DNA of 64,000 nucleotides from Fischerella sp. PCC 9605 (GTDB taxonomy: Bacteria > Cyanobacteriota > Cyanobacteriia > Cyanobacteriales > Nostocaceae), in the NCBI RefSeq assembly GCF_000517105.1, contig NZ_KI912148.1, positions 676,518-740,517 of the forward strand, written 5' to 3'. This document shows, in pieces, positions 34,219-43,304 of the stretch; position 1 is the stretch's first letter, and each line of letters begins with the position of its first letter. The notes below the pieces were generated by a model. It did not search any database. It saw only the letters and a program-made list of their open reading frames with translations, and had not been told where the DNA came from. Both the position numbers and the translations under genes were made by a program.

Positions 34219-34467
34219 ATGAATGTATTTGGTATTGGTCTGCCGGAAATGGCTCTGATTATGGTTGTGGCGCTGTTAATCTTTGGGCCGAAGAAGTTGC
34301 CAGAAATTGGCCGCAGTATGGGAAAGGCGATTCGCGGTTTTCAAGATGCTTCTAGGGAGTTTCAAAATGAGTTTCAAAAAGAAGCAGCTCAGTTAGAAGA
34401 AGCGGTGAAGACTACTGCTGAAATTGAACCGAAGAAATTAGAGGCTGTGCAAAAGGAAGAAGTTTGA
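34219..34467 (+). CDS. tatA: Twin-arginine translocase TatA/E family subunit
   Basis: 82 residues: a short N-terminal membrane helix (GLPEMALIMVVALLIFGP), the hinge KKLPEIGRSMGKAIRGFQ with an amphipathic helix, and a charged tail. This fits TatA rather than TatB by length and by the FGPKKLPEIGR hinge. It forms the protein-conducting oligomer for folded Tat substrates in thylakoid and plasma membranes. AGGAGAAAG precedes the ATG. pth follows after 84 bases. Confidence 0.94.
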   Translation: MNVFGIGLPEMALIMVVALLIFGPKKLPEIGRSMGKAIRGFQDASREFQNEFQKEAAQLEEAVKTTAEIEPKKLEAVQKEEV

Positions 34468-34551
34468 AGATTGAAGGCAAAAGGCAGGAGGATAATATAT
34501 TTACTTATTCCTTCATAATTCATAACTCATAATTCATAATTCAGACTTCAA

Positions 34552-35217
34552 ATGACAGAAGCCACTGCCAAAACAGCTTTGGTGATTCCCCAACTAATTG
34601 TCGGGTTGGGGAATCCAGAGCCTAAGTATGAACAAACACGCCATAATATTGGTTTTGCTGCGTTGGATGCTCTATCGCGTTCTTGGCAGATTCCTCTGGC
34701 AGAAAATCGCAAGTTTCAAGGTGAGTACGGCGAAGGTATCGCACCAACAAAAGACAAGATTCGCTTACTGAAACCGCTTACTTATATGAATCGCTCCGGA
34801 CAGTCTATACAAGCTGTCATCAATTGGTACAAGTTGCCACCTGAGTCGGTATTGATAATTTATGATGATATGGATTTACCTCTAGGAAAGACTCGCTTAC
34901 GCTTGTCTGGTTCTGCTGGAGGACACAACGGTATGAAAAGCGCGATCGCCCATCTGAGTACGCAAAATTTCCCCCGCCTCCGGATCGGCATTGGTAGACC
35001 AAAAGATGCTACTAATAATGATGAAACTAATGCTGTCTCCCATGTGTTGGGGAAATTTTCCGCTTCTGAGACTCAGCTTGTATCCGATGTGCTCCTGTTT
35101 GTAACTGAATGCGTAGAATTATGCCTCAAACAAGGAGTAGAAAAAGCGATGAACCGTTGTAACAGCACCATAATTAGCATTCCTGAACCGAAAATTTCTC
35201 CAGCCAAGAATGTGTAA
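34552..35217 (+). CDS. pth: Peptidyl-tRNA hydrolase
   Basis: Releases peptides from prematurely dissociated peptidyl-tRNA. The 221 residues include the family motifs IVGLGNPEPKYEQTRHNIGF (catalytic His in TRHNIG), LLKPLTYMNRSGQS, YDDMDLPLGKTRLR and GGHNGMKSAIAHL. N- and C-terminal ends are slightly longer than in E. coli. An ATG follows TTCATAA-type repeats that make up its leader. A strong hairpin terminator lies 79 bases after the stop. Confidence 0.96.
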   Translation: MTEATAKTALVIPQLIVGLGNPEPKYEQTRHNIGFAALDALSRSWQIPLAENRKFQGEYGEGIAPTKDKIRLLKPLTYMNRSGQSIQAVINWYKLPPESVLIIYDDMDLPLGKTRLRLSGSAGGHNGMKSAIAHLSTQNFPRLRIGIGRPKDATNNDETNAVSHVLGKFSASETQLVSDVLLFVTECVELCLKQGVEKAMNRCNSTIISIPEPKISPAKNV

Positions 35218-35295
35218 TTATTGTGACTTGTTAATTACGCAATTTTTATAGAGGAAAGCTCAAGAAGCCCTAATTTATTTAAAAACAAAAACTTT

Positions 35296-35325
35296 CACCG
35301 TGGCAAACACGGTGTTTTTTGTTTT
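35296..35325 (+). terminator. Rho-independent terminator downstream of pth
   Basis: Perfect stem CACCGTG/CACGGTG with loop GCAAA followed by TTTTTTG. Confidence 0.88.
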
Positions 35326-35535
35326 TTTCTTCTAATTTGGTTGATGGGCAGCAGTTTTGCTTGCTCCATCTAACCACAATCGGACACTTGACGCGCTCCG
35401 TACCTTGGCAAGCTAATTCCCTTACACCCCAATCAGAGGTGTGGTTTCTCTTGCTGATTTTTTTTAAAAATGATAGCGGAGGCGCTTTAGCTGATTTAAG
35501 ATTATTTTTTCAAGCAACGTCAGTACCGAATCGGT

Positions 35536-35715
35536 TTATTTAAAACGCCGCTTGCGTCTAGCAGCTACTGCTTTACGTTTGCGCTTTTCTAACGGTGTTT
35601 CAAAGTGCCGGTGATACTTAACATCAGCTAAGATGCCAGCTTTGGAAACCTGGCGTTTAAAGCGGCGCAGAGCCGATTCTATCCCTTCATTCTCTCCTAA
35701 AACCACTTGGGTCAT
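35536..35715 (-). CDS. rpsU: 30S ribosomal protein S21
   Basis: 59 residues from the ATG at 35715, starting [20 protein letters not shown], with the typical basic tail [24 protein letters not shown] on the minus strand supports this start; a start at 35748 would add 11 unrelated residues. S21 sits on the platform of the small subunit and helps base pairing of the anti-Shine-Dalgarno sequence. The stretch 35326-35535 between terminator and gene has no feature. Confidence 0.95.
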   Translation of the reverse strand: MTQVVLGENEGIESALRRFKRQVSKAGILADVKYHRHFETPLEKRKRKAVAARRKRRFK

Positions 35716-35925
35716 TCTTGCGTTTTCCTCATGATCGATATATCCCATTGTAATGCCGCCTTTACCTTGGCGAAACTACATGTAAAATACTTATGACCAA
35801 AAAGACGCGATCGCCTAATTGGGCATTGGGCATTGGGAATTGGGGATCGGGAATTGGGTATTGGTGAGAATTATGAATGCTGAAAATTTCATAATTCATA
35901 ATTCATAATTCATAATTTTTATGCC

Positions 35926-36780
35926 CTAATCCCCAGTATCAATAGTAAGAGCAAGTTGATAGAGTTGGCGGCGGGGTAAGGAAGTAACTTTTGCTAACTC
36001 ACGGCTAGCTTGCGATCGCGATATTCCCTGAGCGATGAGTTTTGTTAACTCAGCTTTTAATTCTGCTTCTGATAGCTGCAATTGAGTGGGTGAAGTTCCC
36101 GCTACTACTAAAGTGTATTCTCCTTGGGGTTCGCGATCGCGAAACAAAGAAAGTGCCTCTGCCAGCTTTCCTCGCCAAAATTCCTCATAAAATTTAGTTA
36201 ACTCCCGTGCCAAGACAATTTGGCGCTCGGCTCCGAAAATATCTGCTAAATCTTGTAAAGTGTCTTGCAAACGGTGGGGAGACTCGTAGAAAATTAAAGT
36301 GCGAGATTCTGTTTTCAAGGATTCTAGGTGTTCTCGTCGCCCTTGAGCTTTCGCTGGCAAAAATCCTTCAAACACAAATCTTTCCGTTGGTAATCCTGCT
36401 GCACTTAAAGCTATAATTGCCGCATTTGCACCAGGAATTGGTACTACCGCGATCCCAGCATCAATACATGCTTTGACTAATTCATATCCAGGGTCAGAAA
36501 TTCCCGGCATACCTGCATCTGTAACTAGAGCGATCGCTTTACCCTCACCCAACTGCTTTAATAATTCTGGGATGCGACTATTACGATTGTGTTCGTGGTA
36601 ACTCAGTTGCGGAGTTTTAATTTGAAAATGCTGTAGCAACTTCCCCGTATGGCGCGTATCTTCCGCTGCAATCAGATCCACCGCTTGTAAAATTCGTACT
36701 CCCCGGAAAGTCATATCTTCCAGGTTGCCAATCGGGGTGCCGACAACGTAGAGTGTTCCTGGTTTTGGATCGGTTTGCAT
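35926..36780 (-). CDS. rsmI: 16S rRNA (cytidine(1402)-2'-O)-methyltransferase
   Basis: RsmI methylates the ribose of C1402 in 16S rRNA. The 284 residues from the ATG at 36780 begin MQTDPKPGTLYVVGTPIGNL, with EDTRHTGKLLQHF, VTDAGMPGISDPG, IPGANAAIIALSAAGLP and FEGFLPAK, all family motifs. The ORF continues upstream to 36948 only through translated heptamer repeats. It is divergent from the PfkB kinase. Confidence 0.95.
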   Translation of the reverse strand: MQTDPKPGTLYVVGTPIGNLEDMTFRGVRILQAVDLIAAEDTRHTGKLLQHFQIKTPQLSYHEHNRNSRIPELLKQLGEGKAIALVTDAGMPGISDPGYELVKACIDAGIAVVPIPGANAAIIALSAAGLPTERFVFEGFLPAKAQGRREHLESLKTESRTLIFYESPHRLQDTLQDLADIFGAERQIVLARELTKFYEEFWRGKLAEALSLFRDREPQGEYTLVVAGTSPTQLQLSEAELKAELTKLIAQGISRSQASRELAKVTSLPRRQLYQLALTIDTGD

Positions 36781-36948
36781 GAAAGTTGTTTGTTGGTAGT
36801 TGGTAGTTGGTAGTTGATTGTTGATAGGGACAGGTTTTGATATTGCTAAACCCGCCCTTAAAGTAGTTGGTAGTTGATTGTTGCTTGTTCCGACACCAAA
36901 CGCCAAACAACCAACAACCAACAACAAACAACAAACAACTAATAACAA
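36781..36948. repeat. GTTGGTAGTTG heptamers, two blocks
   Basis: Two blocks of TTGGTAG/TTGATTG units with a 60-base spacer, then CAACCAACAAC-type units. It fills the whole divergent spacer between rsmI and the PfkB gene, so both promoters lie in repeat DNA. Confidence 0.8.
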
Positions 36949-37836
36949 ATGACAGGCTTATTTGTTGGTTTATTAACCTTGGATCTAATTTACCTTGCCC
37001 AATCTCCCCCCAAGAACAATCAAAAAATAGTCGCTGCTGACTATACTGTTGCCGCAGGTGGCCCGGCTACAAATGCTGCTGTTGCTTTTAGCCATTTAGC
37101 CTGTAGAGACGCGCCATGGCGCGTCTCTAGGTTGTTAAGTGTAGTGGGTTCTCACCCGATGACGCAGCTAATTCGTGGGGACTTGCAAAAATATCAAATC
37201 GAAATCATTGACCTTGATCCCACCACAGAAAACCCACCGCCAGTTTCTTCTATCATTGTTACCCAAGCTAGCGGAGAACGCGCAGTAATTTCCATCAATG
37301 CTGCCAAAACTCAAGCCAACAGCCAAGCTATCCCGTCAGACATTCTCCAAAATGTTGATATCGTACTGATTGACGGACATCAAATGACAGTTGGGATAGA
37401 AATTGCCCAAACAGCAAAAGCCAGAAATATCCCAGTTGTTATTGATGGTGGTAGCTGGAAATCAGGGTTTGAACAAAGTTTGCCATTTGTAGATTACGCG
37501 ATTTGTTCTGCTAATTTCCATCCTCCCCATTGCCAGACAGAAGAAGAAGTGTTTGCCTATCTTAGTGAACTTGGCATTTCTCACATTGCCATTACCCACG
37601 GCGAAAAACCGATTCGGTATCTCACATATTCAGAGGGGAGTACAAATGGCTTTATAGATGTGCCAAAAATTCCAGCTGTTGATACACTGGGGGCTGGAGA
37701 TATTTTCCACGGTGCTTTTTGTCATTACATCTTACGGGAAAATTTCACTGATGCATTAGCATCAGCTGCAAAGATTGCTGCTTTTTCCTGTCAATTTTTT
37801 GGCACACGCCGCTGGATGGAAACCTCACCCCCCTAA
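36949..37836 (+). CDS. PfkB/ribokinase-family carbohydrate kinase
   Basis: 295 residues. Family signs are VAAGGPATNAAVAFSHL at the N-terminal signature, VVIDGGSWKSGFE and the C-terminal catalytic signature VDTLGAGDIFHGAF with the base Asp. Substrate unknown (a sugar or nucleoside). Residues about 51-60 (CRDAPWRVSR) are encoded by a GTAGAGACGCG-type palindrome inserted in frame between SHL and LLSVVG, where relatives simply continue. The last residues (WMETSPP) come from a CTCACCCCCCTA repeat that supplies the stop codon. The fold is probably intact since the catalytic signature is unaltered. Confidence 0.88.
   Translation: MTGLFVGLLTLDLIYLAQSPPKNNQKIVAADYTVAAGGPATNAAVAFSHLACRDAPWRVSRLLSVVGSHPMTQLIRGDLQKYQIEIIDLDPTTENPPPVSSIIVTQASGERAVISINAAKTQANSQAIPSDILQNVDIVLIDGHQMTVGIEIAQTAKARNIPVVIDGGSWKSGFEQSLPFVDYAICSANFHPPHCQTEEEVFAYLSELGISHIAITHGEKPIRYLTYSEGSTNGFIDVPKIPAVDTLGAGDIFHGAFCHYILRENFTDALASAAKIAAFSCQFFGTRRWMETSPP
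37104..37129. repeat. GTAGAGACGCG-type palindrome inside the PfkB gene
   Basis: Perfect 26-base palindrome (TAGAGACGCGCCA and its complement) inside a coding sequence, adding about ten codons without breaking the frame. Confidence 0.88.
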
Positions 37837-37919
37837 CCCCCCTCTCCGCAAGCAGAGAGGGGGGAAAGTAATAACTAATATACCCCTCCTTGCTAGCGGT
37901 GAGGGGCAAGGGGTGGGGT
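37826..37919. repeat. CTCACCCCCCTA / GGTGAGGGG repeats
   Basis: Two related hairpin units: CCCCTCTCCGC/GCAGAGAGGGG and CCCCTCCTTGC/GCGGTGAGGGG. The first overlaps the end of the PfkB gene. Confidence 0.78.
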
Positions 37920-37949
37920 GATAAGTTCATGAAATATAAGGCAAAATTC

Positions 37950-38819
37950 ATGCAAGACCTACAAAAAATCCTCGAACTAGCTTGTTCTGTCGGTTGGAGT
38001 GCAGCTGAAATACTGCGGTCTTATTACCATGAAACTTATCAAAATCTAGAAGTGCAGTATAAAGATAATGACCCTGTCACCATTGCCGATATTGCTGTAA
38101 GTCGCCACATTTTGGAGAAGCTACAAGCGGCTTTAGGTCAAGAAGATTTTGCCTATATTAGCGAAGAAACCTACAAACAAGAACAAACCAAGCACCCGAA
38201 TTCTGGATGGGCGTGGATTATCGATCCTTTAGATGGCACACGAGACTTTATTGAAAAGACTGGAGAGTATGCCATTCACATGGCCTTGGTCAAGGAACAT
38301 CGCCCGATGTTAGCAGTAGTAGCACTCCCGGAGTCAGGAAAATTGTACTATGCAACCAAAGGCGGTGGTGCATTTGTAGAAAATAGCGATCGCCAAAGCA
38401 CCTCTTTGAAAGTATCCTCACGGGAACGCATTGAAGATTTAACCCTTGTTGTCAGTCGTTCGCATCGCAATGACAGACTAGAATATTTACTGCAAAACTT
38501 GCCTTGTCAAAATCAAAAAGCCGTTGGTAGCGTAGGCTGTAAAATTGCCACTATTGTTGAACAACAGGCAGATATTTACATTTCCCTTTCTGGAAAATCT
38601 GCTCCTAAAGATTGGGATATGGCAGCACCAGAACTAATTTTGACAGAAGCTGGTGGTCAGTTCACCCACTTTGATGGTCAGCCATTGCAATACAACACCG
38701 GGGATATTAATCAATGGGGTGGTTTATTAGCTAGTAATGCTCAGTTCCATGACGTACTTTGTCAGCAAGCACAAAAGATTTTAGGAGAGTGGGAACAATA
38801 CGGTTCGGTGAAAGGTTAA
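37950..38819 (+). CDS. cysQ: 3'(2'),5'-bisphosphate nucleotidase / inositol monophosphatase family
   Basis: Hydrolyses 3'-phosphoadenosine 5'-phosphate (PAP) from sulfate assimilation to AMP. 289 residues from the ATG at 37950, chosen because AAGG lies 8 bases upstream; an ATG at 37929 is possible. Metal-binding motifs are ISEE near residue 67, WIIDPLDGTRDFIEKTGEY and KDWDMAAPELILTEAGG. The DPLDGTRDF form is typical of CysQ. The gap to 39108 has no gene, only AT-rich sequence. Confidence 0.9.
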   Translation: MQDLQKILELACSVGWSAAEILRSYYHETYQNLEVQYKDNDPVTIADIAVSRHILEKLQAALGQEDFAYISEETYKQEQTKHPNSGWAWIIDPLDGTRDFIEKTGEYAIHMALVKEHRPMLAVVALPESGKLYYATKGGGAFVENSDRQSTSLKVSSRERIEDLTLVVSRSHRNDRLEYLLQNLPCQNQKAVGSVGCKIATIVEQQADIYISLSGKSAPKDWDMAAPELILTEAGGQFTHFDGQPLQYNTGDINQWGGLLASNAQFHDVLCQQAQKILGEWEQYGSVKG

Positions 38820-39108
38820 ATGGAGAAAGCACGCTCGGTCATTTCCTTTCCCCTTTACCCATTCCCCCTTAACCAAACTTTATCGAGAGTGGGAAAGTAT
38901 TAAAAATTAGGATTATGTTGCAAAAATTTACCCAGCAAACTGTAAGTAGGATATTGACAGATTTGCATAATATGCAGTCGTAAAGCTGTTTTGCCCCTCT
39001 TTTGTTTGTGCCATTCTAAGGAAGCCTTTAGAACATACAACATGGCAATAGTTTTTTCAAGAGCTAAGCTAATAGTTACTTAGGTTACAATTTCAGGTGA
39101 GGTGGGTT

Positions 39109-40137
39109 ATGGGCGATCGCACCATGACTTTGACTAGTCTCTCTCAAGAGTTACGGCAAGTCACCGCCGACTTACACCAAGTAAATCCTTTAGTAGGACT
39201 GTTACGCTTCAGCATACTTGGTTTGATATTTTTCAGCCTGGTGACATTAGCTTGGTTAACACCGAAGGTCAGCCTCTTTGTCGGTGCAACAATGCTGGCG
39301 GGAATATTCTATGGTTACTGGCTTCTGTGCACCCATGATATGATTCATCGGACGCTGACGGGATGGAATTGGTTCGATGCTTTGATGCCCCGATTGATCG
39401 GCTGGCCAATGCTGTGGCCCCACAGTATCTATGCAGAACTGCACCGTTTGCATCATGGCTGGAATGGGATTGACCTACGAGATCCAGAACGAGTCCAGTG
39501 GACTTGGCAAGAGTATCAGCAAGCTCATCCTTTTGTGCGCTGGTATGTGCGTCATCAGTGGGTCTGCGATATTTTTGTACTGGCGGGATTTGGGATGATT
39601 TTTAAAACGTTTATTAAGGGTGTGCGCTTCCAGACGGTAGTACCTCGGATACGTCAACAATTGCTACTTGATATAACGGGTATGCTTATGGTAAACGGTA
39701 TTCTGCTGATCTTAGTCATCTCTCAAGGAGTACTGCTACGCTACTTGTTATTCTGGTTAATTTTAGAACGGGTCGCTGGAGTCATAGGACAGACGCGCGA
39801 TCACTTAGAACACTATGCGCTTTGGGGTAGGTTTACAGGTCATCAACTGACGCAGTTCTATGCTTGTCGCAATCTCAACACTAGTTCCCTGGTCGGATGG
39901 TTGATGGGTGGTTTGAACTATCATGGTGTGCATCACGCTTTTCCTGATATTCCCTTTAACCTACTTCCAGAAGCATTTCACCGCATTCAAGGGGTATTGC
40001 AACAGCATGGTCTTCCCCTCATGCAATTGGAACCAGGCTACCTCAAATCAACTTATTGGTGGAGTCGTCATCCTTCATTAATTGGTGAAGTTGACAACTC
40101 TGATACCACAGGTCGCCATTGCATGATTCCAGTTTAG
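39109..40137 (+). CDS. Membrane fatty-acid desaturase / hydroxylase family protein
   Basis: 342 residues from the ATG at 39109, which follows GAGGTGGG. Histidine boxes that bind the di-iron centre are visible: HDMIH, HRLHH and, in the C-terminal part, NYHGVHHAFPDIP, plus RDHLEHY. Four hydrophobic segments lie at about 40-60, 60-80, 185-205 and 205-225. Boxes of this type occur in acyl-lipid desaturases and in carotenoid ketolases/hydroxylases; the spacing fits the PF00487 superfamily, but the substrate is undetermined. The alternative start at 39097 adds MRWV. Confidence 0.85.
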   Translation: MGDRTMTLTSLSQELRQVTADLHQVNPLVGLLRFSILGLIFFSLVTLAWLTPKVSLFVGATMLAGIFYGYWLLCTHDMIHRTLTGWNWFDALMPRLIGWPMLWPHSIYAELHRLHHGWNGIDLRDPERVQWTWQEYQQAHPFVRWYVRHQWVCDIFVLAGFGMIFKTFIKGVRFQTVVPRIRQQLLLDITGMLMVNGILLILVISQGVLLRYLLFWLILERVAGVIGQTRDHLEHYALWGRFTGHQLTQFYACRNLNTSSLVGWLMGGLNYHGVHHAFPDIPFNLLPEAFHRIQGVLQQHGLPLMQLEPGYLKSTYWWSRHPSLIGEVDNSDTTGRHCMIPV

Positions 40138-40194
40138 CTAGAGCAGCAAAAAGCCCCACGTCTGTCCGTCAGTGTAGGTAGTTCACTTTGGAAA

Positions 40195-41151
40195 TTACCA
40201 CATTAATCGAGTTGTTACTTGCAATACTTGGGCATGAAATTCCCAAGCTAAATTATCAACAGAAAGACTTTGCACCGCTTTAACTCCATCAACCGCTGGC
40301 CCGTACTTAACAATTGTTTCTAAAATACGAAACTCAATCTTTGGATTTAATCCTGAAATAATTGCCGATTTCCAGTCAGGACGAAGCAAAGATAAAGCCG
40401 TTAATAAACCAGTTGCCCCCCAATTAGAAACCCCACAAACAATTAGATGATTGCAGGTAATGATGCAAGCAATTTTTTCACCATGACGAATATGTTGATG
40501 AATTACTTCTTTAGGAATGTTGCCCATTCCTAATTCATTACCTCCATCACCAATTCCCACGGAGATGATTTTTTCTGAAGCAAATAAAATATGTAAAGGT
40601 GCAGTATAAGCTGTAATATCTTGTCCTCTCATATTGCGGACTATGCCATCATAACTAGGGCCTGGTCTTTCTATAGAAATCACATGAGAAATAGGTCTTT
40701 CTAAAGAGTCCCAAAAATTGAGCAGCGAGGAAACCACTTGATGATTTCCTGTGGTCGTCTCCACTGGCACAATATCAAAGGGAATACTAGCAGGTACTCC
40801 TGCTGCCAGCAGTGCAATTTTGACTGCACGAAAGCAAAGAGAATCAGTGACAATTCTGACAGGCACACCTGCTCTCAGCAGACCTGCTGCTAAGAGAGCA
40901 CAACCTATGGGGCCATCGGTTTCGGGAGCAGGTGGATTAGCGTATGGCAGAAAAAAACCAGTAATAATAGCTACGTGAGGCTCGGGATGTTCAGCTATGG
41001 AACAAGCTGTTGCCAGCAGTCCTCCCTTCGCTATTTGAACTAGTGGCTGAATGCCTCTACCAACATCCCGTCCGCAGATAGATTCTAGTTGGGCAATTTT
41101 GTCTAAGATTTCTGGGGAGTATTTCAAGGCATTTTTCATTAAGACTGTCAT
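40195..41151 (-). CDS. DUF4392 protein (D-glutamate cyclase C-terminal domain)
   Basis: 318 residues of the glutamate-cyclase-like C-terminal domain family. Signs are CGRDVGRGIQPLVQIAKGGLL, IITGFFLPYANPPAPETDGP, and ISIERPGPSYDGIVRNMRG followed by SVGIGDGGNELGMGNIPKEV. In the mitochondrial enzyme DGLUCY this domain is fused behind a DUF1445 domain, and the protein cyclises D-glutamate to 5-oxo-D-proline. Here the DUF1445 partner is the next gene upstream on the same strand (103-base gap, heptamer repeats between). A second ATG at 41139 is possible. Confidence 0.9.
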   Translation of the reverse strand: MTVLMKNALKYSPEILDKIAQLESICGRDVGRGIQPLVQIAKGGLLATACSIAEHPEPHVAIITGFFLPYANPPAPETDGPIGCALLAAGLLRAGVPVRIVTDSLCFRAVKIALLAAGVPASIPFDIVPVETTTGNHQVVSSLLNFWDSLERPISHVISIERPGPSYDGIVRNMRGQDITAYTAPLHILFASEKIISVGIGDGGNELGMGNIPKEVIHQHIRHGEKIACIITCNHLIVCGVSNWGATGLLTALSLLRPDWKSAIISGLNPKIEFRILETIVKYGPAVDGVKAVQSLSVDNLAWEFHAQVLQVTTRLMW

Positions 41152-41152
41152 T

Positions 41153-41218
41153 GGTCATTAGTCATTTGTCCTTTGTAAATACAAGTGACTAATAACCAAT
41201 AACAAAGGACGACCATTA
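41153..41218. repeat. TCATTAG / TAATGAC-type heptamers
   Basis: Degenerate TCATTTG and GACTAAT units between the two cyclase-domain genes. Confidence 0.7.
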
Positions 41219-41254
41219 GAGTAAATATGCAATGCTTTTTGGTTGATCAGCTTA

Positions 41255-42037
41255 TTAGCTGGAAAAAGATTCATCCTTGATATCTGTAATAAACATATGT
41301 CCAGGAGCGTGAGTAATTGCTATTTCTGGTTTAGCTTGAACAATTGCAGTTTGTGTTGTCACACCACAAGCCCAAAATACAGGAATTTCTCCCTCGCGAA
41401 TTGTCACTGTATCCCCAAAATCAGGAGAATTTATATCTGCAATACCAATTGCACTTGGATCGCCTAGATGTACAGGCGCACCATGAGATTTGGGAAAATG
41501 GCTGGTAATCTGCACGGCGCGAATGGCGTCAGCAGGTGACAAGGGACGCATAGAAACTACTAAGGGGCCAGAAAACACGCCTGCTGACATACAATTAAGA
41601 CTAGTTTTATACATCGGTACGTTTTTGCCTTCCTCAATATGTCTCACGGGTACGCCTATATTCATCAGTGCTGCTTCAAACGAAAACGAACAACCAATCA
41701 AAAAGGCGACAAAATCACCACGCCAAAATTCTTTGATATCCGTAACTTCCTCTAGAAGTTCACCGTGGCGAAACACATGGTAACGAGGTAAGTCAAATCT
41801 GATGTCAGCACCGGGTGCAACCATTTGAGGTTCGGGGTTCCCAACTTCAGTCACATCAAGTAAGGGACAGGGTTTGGGGTTGCGATGACAAAATAGCAGA
41901 AAGTCAAATGCAATAGATTTGGGCAATATGACTAGATTTGCCTGCACATACCCAGATGCAAGTCCAGGAGTAGGGGCTTGAAATTTTCCCTGGCGACATA
42001 GTTGACGGACTTCAGTTGCAGTCAATGATGGGTTCAT
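41255..42037 (-). CDS. DUF1445 putative hydro-lyase (D-glutamate cyclase N-terminal domain)
   Basis: 260 residues of the DUF1445 family, annotated in databases as putative hydro-lyase. Typical motifs are [73 protein letters not shown] and [12 protein letters not shown]. It precedes the DUF4392 gene, reproducing in two genes the domain order of DGLUCY. D-glutamate is a peptidoglycan precursor, so the pair may salvage it or keep its level low. Confidence 0.92.
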   Translation of the reverse strand: MNPSLTATEVRQLCRQGKFQAPTPGLASGYVQANLVILPKSIAFDFLLFCHRNPKPCPLLDVTEVGNPEPQMVAPGADIRFDLPRYHVFRHGELLEEVTDIKEFWRGDFVAFLIGCSFSFEAALMNIGVPVRHIEEGKNVPMYKTSLNCMSAGVFSGPLVVSMRPLSPADAIRAVQITSHFPKSHGAPVHLGDPSAIGIADINSPDFGDTVTIREGEIPVFWACGVTTQTAIVQAKPEIAITHAPGHMFITDIKDESFSS

Positions 42038-42254
42038 GAGTTTTAGCTGCTAGTACTTGAAGGCAAAGGGAGGAATGGCTGATAAATTAATCTTTAGGCT
42101 TATTTCTAAATGTATAGTTATTTATGCCGAGTTGCATTAGGCTTCAATGAGATGAATTCTATGAAAAATAAGGGTTGATTTATATTTTTGCTAAGGGCGA
42201 TCGCGTTTCTTGGACTTCCTCGCAATTCAAAATGTCAAAAACGATAGGTATAAA

Positions 42255-42392
42255 ATGACAAGACCTATCGGGATTATCATCAAAAAGCTAACATCAAAAA
42301 CCGTGCAAGAATTTGTAAACTTTGCCACCCGCAGAACTGGAAAGCAAGTATTAAATAAATATAGGTTTATTCCATCTATCGATAAAAAATAG
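42255..42392 (+). CDS. Possible small basic protein, 45 residues
   Basis: ATG-started ORF MTRPIGIIIKKLTSKTVQEF rich in Lys, Arg and Thr, with AGG 7 bases before the ATG. No family recognised, and it may be chance. The rest of 42038-42547 (about 510 bases) holds no other gene; the stretch just before the RRM gene is AT-rich and is probably its promoter and leader. Confidence 0.3.
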   Translation: MTRPIGIIIKKLTSKTVQEFVNFATRRTGKQVLNKYRFIPSIDKK

Positions 42393-42547
42393 TGAAGATA
42401 TGGCGCTCGCACCACAAGCTGTGGTCATGGAAATTTTTTGCTATACTTCAAAGGCAGGAATTATTTTCGGTTGAGAATATCGTTTTGGTTATTATGAAGC
42501 GTCTCTCCGAATCTAACTCTCTACCTATGTGATTTCGGAGATGCACT

Positions 42548-42868
42548 ATGTCAATTTATGTTGGTAATTTATCCTACGAGGTTAGGGAAGAAGACCTCAG
42601 GCAAGTTTTTGCTGAGTACGGCACAGTTAAGAAAGTTCAATTACCTACAGATCGCGAAACAGGTCGTTTACGCGGTTTTGGCTTCGTAGAAATGGAGTCA
42701 GATGCACAAGAACAAAGTGCTATTGATGCCCTTGACGGCGCGGAGTGGATGGGAAGAGACTTGAAAGTTAACAAAGCTAGACCTCGTACAGAGAAAACCA
42801 ATCAAAAAAATTATTCTTCAGGTGGTGGCAGCTGGGGTAATGGTGGACGCAGCAATCGCCGCTACTAA
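42548..42868 (+). CDS. RRM-domain RNA-binding protein with Gly-rich tail
   Basis: 106-residue cyanobacterial Rbp-type protein. One RRM with RNP2 IYVGNL (residues 3-8) and RNP1 RGFGFVEM (about 43-50), then a short tail ending SSGGGSWGNGGRSNRRY. Family members bind single-stranded RNA, and the Gly-rich kind is cold-induced in several cyanobacteria. The leader is about 150 bases long, which would suit post-transcriptional control; that is inference. A hairpin terminator follows 34 bases after the stop. Confidence 0.95.
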   Translation: MSIYVGNLSYEVREEDLRQVFAEYGTVKKVQLPTDRETGRLRGFGFVEMESDAQEQSAIDALDGAEWMGRDLKVNKARPRTEKTNQKNYSSGGGSWGNGGRSNRRY

Positions 42869-42901
42869 AACCTTAAGATAAAACATTTAACCTCTAGAAA
42901 C

Positions 42902-42937
42902 TCCAGCAGATTTAAGCAATGGCTTAACCCTGCTGGA
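42902..42937 (+). terminator. Hairpin after the RRM gene
   Basis: Stem TCCAGCAG.TTTAAGC / GCTTAA.CCTGCTGGA followed by ATTTTGCATTT. Confidence 0.7.
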
Positions 42938-43094
42938 ATTTTGCATTTAACGGAATGTAGATCAATTGCAACTCCTACTGTTTATCGCTCAGATAGCCTC
43001 GATAAAATTTAAGCTTCATTGGTGTAACACTGTTGTGTTTTTCTCTGTTGAGAGAGTATCGTTGCACAAGCTTTTTTGACTTTCTAAACATCTT

Positions 43095-43304
43095 TTATCG
43101 CACAGATTCAAAGATGATTGTTGTTGCGATTACGCAAAACAGAACAATTCCAAATCGCATCACTAAGTCTACAACATAAGGAAATAGCATAGCTGCTATC
43201 CCTATGCCTCCAAAAGGAGATGATAAAACATAGGCGATCGCTAAACCAACCAATGCTAATAAAAAATATTTAAGAAACACGCAAGCCAAGCGAAATAAAG
43301 ACAT
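43095..43304 (-). CDS. Small two-helix membrane protein, unknown
   Basis: 69 residues from the ATG at 43304 (GGGAG about nine bases upstream on the minus strand). Two hydrophobic segments: FLKYFLLALVGLAIAYVLSS and a second near the C-terminus (FGIVLFCVIATTIIF). No charged or catalytic motif. A start at 43361 would add 19 residues and is less likely. Not recognised as a known family. Confidence 0.6.
   Translation of the reverse strand: MSLFRLACVFLKYFLLALVGLAIAYVLSSPFGGIGIAAMLFPYVVDLVMRFGIVLFCVIATTIIFESVR

Noticed and set aside
34158-34355. 65-residue ORF overlapping tatA
   Set aside because: Out-of-frame shadow; TatA is clear in the other frame.
35319-35543. 74-residue ORF between pth and rpsU
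   Set aside because: Begins inside the T-run of the pth terminator; no protein-like features.
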